Part shown: one piece after another, positions 26,865 through 33,594 of the stretch
How positions within the stretch are numbered: position 1 is the stretch's first letter
Layout of the letters: each line of letters begins with the position of its first letter
Source: Frigidibacter sp. SD6-1
GTDB lineage: Bacteria; Pseudomonadota; Alphaproteobacteria; Rhodobacterales; Rhodobacteraceae
Assembly: GCF_030143255.1 (NCBI RefSeq)
Contig: NZ_JARJNR010000007.1
Span: 224,794 to 288,793 of the forward strand
Direction of reading: 5' to 3'
DNA: 64,000 bases
Program-made: the position numbers and the translations under genes
The notes under the pieces: model-generated
What the model was told of the DNA's origin: nothing
Databases searched by the model: none
What the model saw: only the letters and a program-made list of their open reading frames with translations

Positions 26865-27715
26865 ACACCGGCGCCTCGGCTGTCGGCGGTGTCCGCCGCA
26901 AGGTCGTCCAGCACAGAATTGATCTCGGCGCCCAGAAGCACGATGTAGGCCGAGAGCCACATCCACATCAGCAGGGAAATGACACCGCCGAGGGTGCCAA
27001 AGGTTTCGTTGTAGTTGGCGAAGTTCCGGACATAGATCGAGAAAAGAGCAGAAGCGATCATCCACAAGACGGCCGAGGTGACAGCGCCAGGGGTGATCCA
27101 GCGCACGGGCGGGCGGCGATGCCGGACGGAAAGCCGGTAGAGCAGTCCCAGAGCAAGTGCCGTCAGCGCCGCAAGCAAGGGCCAGCAAACCAGCGCAACA
27201 CATTGTGCGCCCTTCTCGTCGGTGAAGAAGGTTGCAAACAGGATCGGAACGCCGACGCTGCAGAAGATCGCGGCAAGGACGAGACCCAGCAGAAGAAGTG
27301 TCATCGTCAGCGTAAAGACTGTGTTTGCGAAATAGCCGCGGTCGTCAGCTTCGTCGTAGGCGGCATGGACCCCGGCGATCAGGCTGGCAACAGCCTTCGA
27401 CGAAGAATACAAAGCAAGAGCAAAGCCTGCCAGAGCCGCTAGCCCCAGTCCGCCCTCTCTGGACCCTGCAACATCGCTGGCCTGCGAAATGATGATGTCT
27501 GAGGGCTCTTTCGGAAGGACTCTGCCGATCGCCTGGAAGTTTTCGACAAGCGTCGCGGGTTCGGTCAGCAGCCCGCCAAGCGCCAGAAGGGCGGCGATAC
27601 CCGGAAAAAGCGACAGAAGACCGTAGAAGGCTATACCTGCGCAGATGAGGCAAATTCGGTCGTCTCCAAGCTCTCTCCAGATGGTCGTTGCGATTGCGTA
27701 GGGGTGAATTTTCAT
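26804..27715 (-). CDS. YihY/BrkB-family inner-membrane protein
   Basis: This membrane protein of about 303 residues has six helices. The signature ICAGIAFYGLLSLFPGIAAL is near residue 25, ALALYSSSKAVASLIAGVHAAYDE in the middle, and YNETFGTLGGVISLLMWMWLSAYIVLLGAEINS near residue 260. The family is a putative exporter once annotated as RNase BN. The start at 27715 is preferred because the homologous N-terminus begins there; an ATG at 27748 is possible. A strong terminator separates it from the upstream gene. No EcfG site with correct spacing precedes it. Confidence 0.88.
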   Translation of the reverse strand: MKIHPYAIATTIWRELGDDRICLICAGIAFYGLLSLFPGIAALLALGGLLTEPATLVENFQAIGRVLPKEPSDIIISQASDVAGSREGGLGLAALAGFALALYSSSKAVASLIAGVHAAYDEADDRGYFANTVFTLTMTLLLLGLVLAAIFCSVGVPILFATFFTDEKGAQCVALVCWPLLAALTALALGLLYRLSVRHRRPPVRWITPGAVTSAVLWMIASALFSIYVRNFANYNETFGTLGGVISLLMWMWLSAYIVLLGAEINSVLDDLAADTADSRGAGVQPRSTRPRRRNTISDENGL

Positions 27716-27762
27716 TCCTGCACTCGCACCACCGGCGGGACGCGTCATGCATCCAAGAGGAA

Positions 27763-27788
27763 CGCCCCGGAACTGAAGTTCCGGGGCG
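27763..27788 (-). terminator. Terminator after the exported protein gene
   Basis: A 12-bp perfect stem (CGCCCCGGAACT/AGTTCCGGGGCG) with a GA loop is followed on the minus strand by TTCCTCTTGG. It lies 25 bp beyond the stop of the gene ending at 27813. Confidence 0.7.
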
Positions 27789-27812
27789 CCGATAGCGGCA
27801 AGACCAAAGATC

Positions 27813-28301
27813 TTACTTGAGGTCGGCCACAACCCGATCGGCGAAGGCCGCGATCATCGCGTCGTAATATTCCTTGCTGTTGGTGGTCAGCTGCGCGAGG
27901 TCGGTGCCGGATACGATCAGTGGGCCGGCCTGATCGAAGGTGACGGTCAGGTCGTAGCTGTCGAACACGGTGTTGTTGTTGTCATGCGTCACGTTCACGT
28001 GACCCGTCAGCTTGGAGTCGGCAACACCGGCCATCTGCTCGATCGTATTGGCGAGCGTAACCTCGTCGATATCGATCGATATCTTTGCGCCGTCATCCGC
28101 CGTGCGGCCGGCAAGGCGGCCAACCACTGCGTTCTCAAGATCGTCGGCGATGTTGGCCCACTGGTTTGCCGCCTTGAGGTTCTGGACCGCGTCCATGTCG
28201 ATATCGACCTGAACCTCCTTGACCATCGTTTCCGCGAAGGCCGGGCCTGTGGACAGCAGAAGCGCCGCGATCAGGGCAGACCTGGCTTTTTTCGTGAACA
28301 T
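27813..28301 (-). CDS. Exported stress protein of unknown family
   Basis: This periplasmic protein of 162 residues has a clear signal peptide (ARSALIAALLLSTGPAFAE). The mature part has alternating beta-like stretches (VDIDMDAVQNL, ISIDIDEVTLANTI, GHVNVTHDNNNTVFDSYDLTVTFD). It ends in an amphipathic helix. I do not recognise a domain. It stands alone between an EcfG promoter and a strong terminator, a monocistronic member of the general stress regulon. Confidence 0.78.
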   Translation of the reverse strand: MFTKKARSALIAALLLSTGPAFAETMVKEVQVDIDMDAVQNLKAANQWANIADDLENAVVGRLAGRTADDGAKISIDIDEVTLANTIEQMAGVADSKLTGHVNVTHDNNNTVFDSYDLTVTFDQAGPLIVSGTDLAQLTTNSKEYYDAMIAAFADRVVADLK

Positions 28302-28354
28302 TGTCTTGTCTCCGTTCCTAAGCTGTCGCGGCATTTCGTGGCCGCGTCAGCGAA

Positions 28355-28381
28355 ACAACGCCGACCTCGCCGATAGGTTCC
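28355..28381 (-). promoter_or_regulatory. EcfG-type promoter of the exported protein gene
   Basis: On the minus strand GGAACC-N15-CGTTGT lies 54-80 bp before the start codon at 28301. Confidence 0.75.
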
Positions 28382-28462
28382 GGACGCGGTTTCTTTCGAC
28401 TGCGCCAGACTGCGCACCGGCAGATATTCTGGGCCGAGACGAGGATCGGCGGACAAGCAAAA

Positions 28463-28484
28463 CCCCGGACCTTCCGATCCGGGG
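28463..28484 (-). terminator. phyR terminator
   Basis: A 7-bp stem (CCCCGGA/TCCGGGG) with an 8-base loop is followed on the minus strand by TTTTGCTTG. It lies 50 bp past the phyR stop. A short tandem repeat (two copies of GGCCGCGCTCA-like sequence) lies between. Confidence 0.7.
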
Positions 28485-28533
28485 CGACAAGGCTTGTCGT
28501 ATCAAGAAACGAGTGGCCGCGCTCAGGCCGCGC

Positions 28534-29343
28534 TCAGGCCGCGAGCGTTTCCGTCGACGAGAAAAACATCGCCTGACTGACGGCGGAACGGACCTGCTCT
28601 TCGCTGAAGGGCTTGGTGATCAGGAACGCGGGTTCGGGGCGCGTGCCGGTAAGAAGCCGCTCAGGGAAGGCGGTAATGAAGATGACCGGCAGGTCGTCGA
28701 ACTGGGCAAGAATATCGTTCACTGCATCAATGCCCGACGAATTGTCCGCAAGCTGGATGTCGGCCAGGATCAGGTCCGGGCGTTCGCGTCCCGCAAGCTC
28801 GACGGCTTCCGTCCGCGTGCGCGCGATGCCGGTCACCTTGTGCCCGACTTCCTCGACAATGGCCGAGAGGTCGAGCGCGATGATGGCCTCATCCTCGATG
28901 ATCATCACTTTGCCGGAAATGGCATCCAACATCTCTCGTCGCGCAATCGTCACAAGGTCGTCGCCCTCGCCAGGGTCGAGGCTCATGATCGTCTCGATCT
29001 CATCCTTGGAAAATCCTTCCACGGCATGCAGGAGCAGAGCTTCGCGCGAATTGGGTGTCAGCTTGGACATGTGGTTCTGGGCGCTTGCAGAGAGCTTCGA
29101 GTCGGCGTCTCCGACGGGGGCTCCTGCGCTCGACCAGACAAGGTGAAATGCGCGGAACAGCGCGACCTTCAGATTTTCGCCGGCGTCGAATGGCTGGCTG
29201 TCGGCAAGGATCGCCTCCAGGGTTGCGGCCGCGTAACGATCGCCGGTGTCCTGATTGCCGGTCAGCGCACGCGCATAGCGGCGAAGGAAAGGCAGATTGG
29301 CACCAACCGACGAAGCAAGATCGGTCGCGTCTGTATTAGGCAT
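28534..29343 (-). CDS. phyR: PhyR anti-anti-sigma response regulator
   Basis: PhyR is the switch of the alphaproteobacterial general stress response. When phosphorylated, its sigma-like domain sequesters NepR and frees EcfG. The 269-residue protein has an N-terminal sigma-like domain (residues about 1-130, LPFLRRYARALTGNQ...LTPNSREALLLHAVEGFSKDEI). A receiver domain follows (VMIIEDEAIIALDL; phospho-acceptor Asp in LILADIQL; T in IFITAFPE; K in LITKPFSE). It is divergent from nepR-ecfG across a palindromic promoter. Confidence 0.97.
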   Translation of the reverse strand: MPNTDATDLASSVGANLPFLRRYARALTGNQDTGDRYAAATLEAILADSQPFDAGENLKVALFRAFHLVWSSAGAPVGDADSKLSASAQNHMSKLTPNSREALLLHAVEGFSKDEIETIMSLDPGEGDDLVTIARREMLDAISGKVMIIEDEAIIALDLSAIVEEVGHKVTGIARTRTEAVELAGRERPDLILADIQLADNSSGIDAVNDILAQFDDLPVIFITAFPERLLTGTRPEPAFLITKPFSEEQVRSAVSQAMFFSSTETLAA

Positions 29344-29368
29344 TTAGCTTCCCTCTTTTGAATTTCTT

Positions 29369-29402
29369 GGGAACCAAACGTCTGTGCATGCGTTTGGTTC
29401 CC
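29369..29402. promoter_or_regulatory. Palindromic bidirectional EcfG promoter (phyR / nepR-ecfG)
   Basis: GGGAACCAAACG and CGTTTGGTTCCC form a perfect 12-bp inverted repeat around a 10-base spacer. Each strand reads GGAACC-N15-CGTTTG, so the -35 of one promoter overlaps the complement of the other's -10. Both phyR and nepR-ecfG can thus be driven by EcfG itself, which is positive feedback. Confidence 0.88.
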
Positions 29403-29435
29403 TGCGAAACTGCGAAAAAGACAACTGGAACAGGC

Positions 29436-29594
29436 ATGCAGTCAGTCATGGCAGAGAAGCGGGACGCCGAGGGATTAAAGGCGAGAATCGACGAAAATCT
29501 CAAGCGGGTATATCAGGAAGTGCTCGAGGAAGAGGTTCCTGACCGGTTCAAGCAGCTTCTGGATCGGCTTCGGCAGAAGGGATCCGCGAAATGA
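29436..29594 (+). CDS. nepR: NepR anti-sigma factor
   Basis: This is a small protein of about 52 residues that holds EcfG inactive until PhyR binds it. The core IDENLKRVYQEVLEEEVPDRFKQLLDRLR is the family consensus. The start is uncertain: the ATGs at 29436 and 29448 are both downstream of the expected transcript start, while the more upstream ATG at 29358 precedes the promoter and is unlikely. The stop overlaps the ecfG ATG (ATGA). Confidence 0.92.
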   Translation: MQSVMAEKRDAEGLKARIDENLKRVYQEVLEEEVPDRFKQLLDRLRQKGSAK

Positions 29595-30157
29595 ATTCGG
29601 GCGCTGGCGATCCGCGCGACGAGCTTGCCGAACATCTTCCCGCGCTCAGGGCTTTTGCGATCAGTCTGGTTCGCGAAGTCTCCACGGCCGATGATCTGGT
29701 GCAGGACACGGTCGTGAAAGCCTGGAGCAACATCGACAAGTTTTCGGCCGGAACCAACATGCGGGCCTGGCTGTTCACGATCCTGCGCAATACGTTCTAT
29801 TCGCTGCGCCGCAAGCGCAAGCGCGAGGTTGCCGATCCGAACGGTATCCATGCGGCGCGATTGTGTGAACAGCCTGCCCATGACGGGCGGCTTGCGATGA
29901 ACGACTTCCGCAGGGCCTTCGACTTGCTCTCGGTCGAGCATCGCGAGGTTCTGATCCTGGTCGGCGCTTCGGGCTTTTCCTACGAGGAGGCTGCCGAAAT
30001 GACCGGCCTCGCCGTCGGGACGGTCAAGAGTCGCGCCAATCGCGGACGCGCCCGGCTGTGCGAGCTGCTCGGGCTGGAACATGGCGAGCATCCGGTCGCG
30101 GGCGCCGACAGGGCGACGCTTGCCGTCCTCGGACAGTCGGGGGCGCAGGCCGCATGA
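29591..30157 (+). CDS. ecfG: EcfG-type ECF sigma factor (ECF15)
   Basis: This RNA polymerase sigma factor of the general stress response has 188 residues. Region 2 (FAISLVREVSTADDLVQDTVVKAW; NMRAWLFTILRNTFYSLRRK) and region 4 (LSVEHREVLILVGASGFSYEEAAEMTGLAVGTVKSRANRGR) are both complete. It is translationally coupled to nepR. Its own promoter and at least nine others in the window carry its GGAAC...CGTT recognition sequence. Confidence 0.96.
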   Translation: MNSGAGDPRDELAEHLPALRAFAISLVREVSTADDLVQDTVVKAWSNIDKFSAGTNMRAWLFTILRNTFYSLRRKRKREVADPNGIHAARLCEQPAHDGRLAMNDFRRAFDLLSVEHREVLILVGASGFSYEEAAEMTGLAVGTVKSRANRGRARLCELLGLEHGEHPVAGADRATLAVLGQSGAQAA

Positions 30158-30321
30158 CGCAGATACCGGCGCAGCGGCGCCGGATGCGCGATACGCTCGG
30201 GTTCCAACTCGCCTTCATTTTCGCCGTCGTACTTCTACCGCTTGCCTTCATCTCGCTTTCGAAATCGCTGGCCTTCGTGGCCGAGGCAGATGCCCGCAAG
30301 CGGGCCGCACATGACCGCTGA
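30154..30321 (+). pseudogene. Remnant of a sensor histidine kinase coupled to ecfG
   Basis: The ATG overlaps the ecfG stop (ATGA), and 55 residues follow: a basic start (RRRMRDTLGFQLA), one membrane helix (FIFAVVLLPLAFISL) and a short helix. In related genomes this position is often held by a sensor kinase with such an N-terminus. Here a TGA at 30319 ends it before any periplasmic, HisKA2 or ATPase domain. It could alternatively be a small membrane protein in its own right. Confidence 0.5.
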
Positions 30322-30441
30322 TCAGGCAAGCCCCGGACCGAGATGCCAACCGTCGGCGGCCTGCTGACCAACGCCCCTATCATCGCATCGGCCTGAATCA
30401 GCCTATCGGGTGCTTCCCCGCCGGACCGGATGAACAAGACC

Positions 30442-30468
30442 GGAACCGGCCAGCCCGGCAAACGTTTC
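30442..30468 (+). promoter_or_regulatory. EcfG-type promoter of the csbD gene
   Basis: GGAACC-N15-CGTTTC lies 54-80 bp before the CsbD start at 30522. Confidence 0.78.
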
Positions 30469-30521
30469 CGTCATGTAGAAGCGGCAGCACCCACGATGTC
30501 GCAGGCAACCCGGAGGACGAT

Positions 30522-30719
30522 ATGAACTGGGATCAAGTCAAAGGCGAATGGAAACAGCTCAAGGGCAAGGCGCAAGCCAACTGGGGCGACATCACGGATG
30601 ATGAATGGCATCAGGTCGACGGCCGCCGCGAGCAGCTCGTCGGCCTCGTCCAGGAAAAGTACGGTCGCGCGAAAGAACAGGCCGAGCGCGAAGTCGACGA
30701 ATGGATGGCGGGTGTCTGA
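30522..30719 (+). CDS. CsbD-family stress protein
   Basis: This 65-residue hydrophilic helical protein matches CsbD throughout: MNWDQVKGEWKQLKGKAQANWG, then GRREQLVGLVQEKYG and QAEREVDEW. CsbD was first seen as a sigma-B stress protein in Bacillus; its function is unknown. GGAGG lies 5 bases before the ATG. It is monocistronic, between an EcfG promoter and a Rho-independent terminator. Confidence 0.95.
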   Translation: MNWDQVKGEWKQLKGKAQANWGDITDDEWHQVDGRREQLVGLVQEKYGRAKEQAEREVDEWMAGV

Positions 30720-30753
30720 TCGCCGTTTCCTGACATTGGATCAGGCGACACTC

Positions 30754-30782
30754 AAAGGCCGGCGGGAAACCGCTGGCCTTTT
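30754..30782 (+). terminator. Rho-independent terminator after csbD
   Basis: AAAGGCC-G-GCGG pairs with CCGC-T-GGCCTTT around a GAAA tetraloop, with T residues following. Confidence 0.8.
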
Positions 30783-30856
30783 CCTTTGGCGTCGACAAGT
30801 CCTGCCGCCTGGGCGATGCCCTGCGGCCGGGCGCGCATATGTCGGCATAAAAGAAA

Positions 30857-30882
30857 ACGCCTGCCGCAGAGCGGACAGGCGT
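30857..30882 (-). terminator. Rho-independent terminator of the DUF3618 operon
   Basis: ACGCCTGCCGC pairs with GCGG-A-CAGGCGT around an AGA loop. On the minus strand it is followed by TTTTCTTTTATG. It ends the four-gene operon whose last stop is at 30914. Confidence 0.8.
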
Positions 30883-30913
30883 CTTGCTCGAGTTGGTTGG
30901 CGAGTTTGGAAGA

Positions 30914-31978
30914 TCAGCCGACCTTGTCCTTCACTTTCGACGGCCCTGCCGCAGCAGTCGCTGCCGCAGCGATGTCGCCTGCCTCTTTGGCGGCTCTATC
31001 CTTCACCGCCTCGGCATCCTCGCTCAGCTTGTCGGAAAGCGCTGCGGCATGAGACCGTGAGGCGTCCTTCACTTCGCCAGCGATCGTATCGGCAAGGTCG
31101 CGCGACGATTGCTTCAGCTCGTCCGCAACGCCTGCCGCGACGCGGCCGAGGCGCGCGCGCTCTTCGCGCAAGAGACGCGTCGCTTCCCGGGTCAGCCGGT
31201 CGCTTTCCGACCCGAAGGCACGGTCTTCGGTTTCGGTGCGTGGCAGAGCGGCGGCAAAGGCAGCGCCCGCAGCAAGGGCGGCGACGCCCGCGACCAGCGG
31301 ATAGTCCTCGATCAGGCGACCCGCCTCACGCGTTCCGCCGCGCATGACGCGCTCGCCCCGGACCCGCGCCGCATAGGCCTGTTCGCGCGCAGCGGCGATC
31401 TTTTCGCGCGCCGCATCGCTCAGGTCACCAAGGCCCGAGCGGAAGCTCTTTTTCATGCCTTCGGCAAAATCGCCCAGAACCGCCCCACGCTCGGCCGCGA
31501 AGTCGCGCGCCTTGGATAACGTATCGGCAGCGCCACGGCGAAGCGCCTCGGCATGGCGGCGCGCTTCCGCATCTATCCTGCTCAGCGTACTCGACGCGGA
31601 ATCGCGCAGCTGATCGATCTCGCGCTGCCACTCATCCTCGGTCGGTGCAGCGCCGTCGGCGAAGGCAAACCCGCTGCCGCCCTCATCTTCCCAACGCTCC
31701 ATCGGTGCCTCGACCTGCGGTTCTTCGGCCTTCTTGCCGCCGAAGACCAGCCAGGCAATGCCGACGCCCGTCAGCGCCAGTGCCAGCGGATTGGCGCGCA
31801 CCGCGCTGTCGATCGACCGGGTGTAGGCAGCGGCGTTGGTCTTCACCAGACCCAGCGCTTCCTTGGCAAGGTGGTCCACGGACACGCGGTCCTGCAGGGC
31901 GCCCAGCGTCGATGCGAGCGAGGCGCGCTCGCGTTCGATGCCGGCCTCGATAGTGTCGGTTTCGTTCGTGTAGGTCAT
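30914..31978 (-). CDS. DUF3618-containing membrane-associated coiled-coil protein
   Basis: This protein of 354 residues has an N-terminal DUF3618-type segment (TIEAGIERERASLASTLGALQDRVS). A hydrophobic stretch follows (residues about 65-80, NPLALALTGVGIAWLVFGG), then long Ala/Glu/Arg-rich helices. A second hydrophobic hairpin is near residue 240 (DYPLVAGVAALAAGAAFAAALP). It may tether or shape the envelope. Its ATG overlaps the stop of the holin-like gene, so it is the last of a translationally coupled series. Confidence 0.8.
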   Translation of the reverse strand: MTYTNETDTIEAGIERERASLASTLGALQDRVSVDHLAKEALGLVKTNAAAYTRSIDSAVRANPLALALTGVGIAWLVFGGKKAEEPQVEAPMERWEDEGGSGFAFADGAAPTEDEWQREIDQLRDSASSTLSRIDAEARRHAEALRRGAADTLSKARDFAAERGAVLGDFAEGMKKSFRSGLGDLSDAAREKIAAAREQAYAARVRGERVMRGGTREAGRLIEDYPLVAGVAALAAGAAFAAALPRTETEDRAFGSESDRLTREATRLLREERARLGRVAAGVADELKQSSRDLADTIAGEVKDASRSHAAALSDKLSEDAEAVKDRAAKEAGDIAAAATAAAGPSKVKDKVG

Positions 31979-32370
31979 TTCACGATCTCCTTGAGGGTTT
32001 GGGCGTCGCGCCGCACATTCCGCATCGTGCGGTCCGGCGCGAGACTGGAGGGTTTGAGCGCCGCGGCACCCTTGCGCGCCAGCAGGAAGGCGATGAGCGC
32101 GAATAGAATGCCGACCGCAAGCGCCGACCAGCCCGCAGCCAGGCCAAGTTCCGTCAATCCGGCGACCAGAGCACCCGTCAGCACATTCAGCGCCGTTGTG
32201 GCGATCACGGCCGCCGCCAGGACCAGACCGACGCCGGTTCCCGCGGCGCGGACATTCTCTTCCACCTCGGCCCGGGCCAGCGCGACCTCGCCACGGACAA
32301 GGTTGGACAGATGGTCCAGAATATCGGTCAGCAACTCTCCGGTTGATTTCGTCCGGGGATCGGGGGTCAC
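31975..32370 (-). CDS. Phage-holin-superfamily III-like (DUF1469) membrane protein
   Basis: This 131-residue protein has TGELLTDILDHLSNLVRGEVALARAEVEEN at the N-terminus. Two strong helices follow (VGLVLAAAVIATTALNVLTGALVAGL and GWSALAVGILFALIAFLLARKG). This is the common chromosomal holin-superfamily III / YqjE pattern found with DUF3618 genes. The start is a GTG at 32370 that overlaps the upstream stop; the ATG frames upstream are shadows. Confidence 0.85.
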   Translation of the reverse strand: MTPDPRTKSTGELLTDILDHLSNLVRGEVALARAEVEENVRAAGTGVGLVLAAAVIATTALNVLTGALVAGLTELGLAAGWSALAVGILFALIAFLLARKGAAALKPSSLAPDRTMRNVRRDAQTLKEIVK

Positions 32371-32945
32371 GGCATGGTCTCCGCAAGGGAAGATGCACCA
32401 GTGTGCGAGGTGGCAGCCGCTTTGGCGGTATTGTTCTTCTGCGGCGACCCGACGATCACGCCGCTGTCCTGCGGGGAGGTCTGGGCGGCTTCGCCAGGCG
32501 ACGCCGGATGATCCGGTTGGCTGCTCGCGCGGGCAAACCGTGCAACGGCAAAGCCCGCAAGCGCCGCATCGGCCACGAAGGCGCCAGGATTGCGCCGCGC
32601 GAAACTTTCCGCCTGCTGCAGGATCGACGCGATGCTGTGACCGCGCAGCCCTTCCGACAGGTCGGCGACGCCGTTTGCCATCGTATCGAGGACCTGGCCC
32701 TGAAAGGTCTTGTTGCCCCGGCGCCCGGCCTCGGCCCGCAGATCGTTTGCGAAACGCTGGCCCTGCTCTGCGGCCAGGTTCTTGCCGGCCTCGGCGCGGC
32801 TTTCCGCCTCGTCGCGCAATGCGGACCCTACCTGGGACGCTGCGTCCACCACACCATCCCTGGCTGCGGCATAGGCGTCGCGCCCGGTTTCCCTGACGGC
32901 CTCCGCGGCCTTCGCGGCCGAGGTCCGGATATCTTTGTGGTTCAT
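32367..32945 (-). CDS. Helical LEA-like/nutrient-stress protein
   Basis: This protein of 192 residues is Ala/Glu/Arg-rich and almost wholly helical (AAKAAEAVRETGRDAYAAARDG, ALRDEAESRAEAGKNLAAEQ). It has one more hydrophobic turn at NPGAFVADAALAGFAVARFAR and a disordered Ser/Thr/Pro tail. It resembles nutrient-deprivation-induced and LEA-like proteins of alphaproteobacteria. It is the second gene of the EcfG-driven operon, and its stop is shared with the GTG start of the next gene. Confidence 0.75.
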   Translation of the reverse strand: MNHKDIRTSAAKAAEAVRETGRDAYAAARDGVVDAASQVGSALRDEAESRAEAGKNLAAEQGQRFANDLRAEAGRRGNKTFQGQVLDTMANGVADLSEGLRGHSIASILQQAESFARRNPGAFVADAALAGFAVARFARASSQPDHPASPGEAAQTSPQDSGVIVGSPQKNNTAKAAATSHTGASSLAETMP

Positions 32946-32956
32946 TTTTCGGCTCC

Positions 32957-33025
32957 TCATACAAGAAGGTTGATGACGAACAACGCCACGACGACAACGC
33001 CGATTGCATAGAAGATGCGGTCCAT
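32957..33025 (-). CDS. 22-residue hydrophobic peptide, first gene of the stress operon
   Basis: An ATG at 33025 with GAAGGG 6-8 bases upstream encodes 22 residues: MDRIF followed by a single uninterrupted membrane helix (YAIGVVVVALFVINLLV). It lies 11 bp before the next gene and 50 bp after an EcfG -10. Its position between promoter and operon, with a good ribosome site, favours a real small membrane protein. It is too short for routine gene callers. Confidence 0.6.
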   Translation of the reverse strand: MDRIFYAIGVVVVALFVINLLV

Positions 33026-33073
33026 CTCGGGCCCTTCAGCTTCGGCCCCGGGGATCGGGCAGTATCTGAAGTA

Positions 33074-33100
33074 GCAACGCAGCCGAAGAAGGCTTGTTCC
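33074..33100 (-). promoter_or_regulatory. EcfG-type promoter of the 33.0-30.9 kb operon
   Basis: On the minus strand GGAACA-N15-CGTTGC lies about 50 bp before the 22-residue ORF. Confidence 0.72.
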
Positions 33101-33219
33101 GCGCTGATCGAGACCAAATCGGATTGCGTCCAGCCAAGGCCGAGCCGACACAGGTGCACGCGACGCCATACGTGATGGCGCGCAGCGAAGGCGGCAGCCC
33201 GAGGGCCGCGGGGCCGGTG

Positions 33220-33246
33220 GGAACCAAGTCGGCGCCCTTGCGTTTC
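33220..33246 (+). promoter_or_regulatory. EcfG-type promoter of the DUF1328 gene
   Basis: GGAACC-N15-CGTTTC lies 47-73 bp before the start at 33293. It is divergent from the promoter at 33074-33100. Confidence 0.78.
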
Positions 33247-33292
33247 ATTTTTGCAAACGCCGAAAAGATCCATTCCCCAAGGAGAAAATGAA

Positions 33293-33466
33293 ATGCTTGG
33301 TTGGGCCCTCACCTTTCTCGTCATCGCCCTGATCGCAGCCGCTCTTGGCTTCGGCGGCATCGCCGGCGCATCGGCCGGCATCGCGAAAATCCTGTTCGTG
33401 ATCTTCCTGATCCTGTTCGTCGTCGCGATGGTGGCGCGCGCCGCGCGCGGCAAGCCGCCCGTCTGA
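33293..33466 (+). CDS. DUF1328-family small membrane protein
   Basis: This 57-residue protein has two hydrophobic helices in the DUF1328/YtjA pattern ([40 protein letters not shown]). It is an inner-membrane protein of unknown role. AAGGAG precedes two ATGs; the one at 33293 is in frame. It is monocistronic, between an EcfG promoter and a terminator. Confidence 0.93.
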   Translation: MLGWALTFLVIALIAAALGFGGIAGASAGIAKILFVIFLILFVVAMVARAARGKPPV

Positions 33467-33488
33467 CAGAGCCGGACGTGACGCCAAA

Positions 33489-33516
33489 GCGCCGCGAGGT
33501 CTCCTCGCGGCGCCTT
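33489..33516 (+). terminator. Terminator after the DUF1328 gene
   Basis: An 11-bp perfect stem (GCGCCGCGAGG/CCTCGCGGCGC) with a TCT loop is followed by CTTTG. Confidence 0.75.
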
Positions 33517-33594
33517 TGTATGCGGCGCCCCGACATGCGCGTTGCAAGCCGTTCAAACTCATGGATATATCGCGCATCTGGTCGTTCGGGGTCG

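Noticed and set aside
27761..27782. Possible EcfG promoter for the BrkB gene (minus strand)
   Set aside because: GGAAC and CGTT are only 13 bases apart instead of 16, and they lie within a terminator stem.
28521..28545. GCCGCGCTCAG tandem repeat near the phyR stop as a regulatory element
   Set aside because: It overlaps the end of the coding region and encodes part of the Ala-rich tail. Two short copies are not enough to claim a function.
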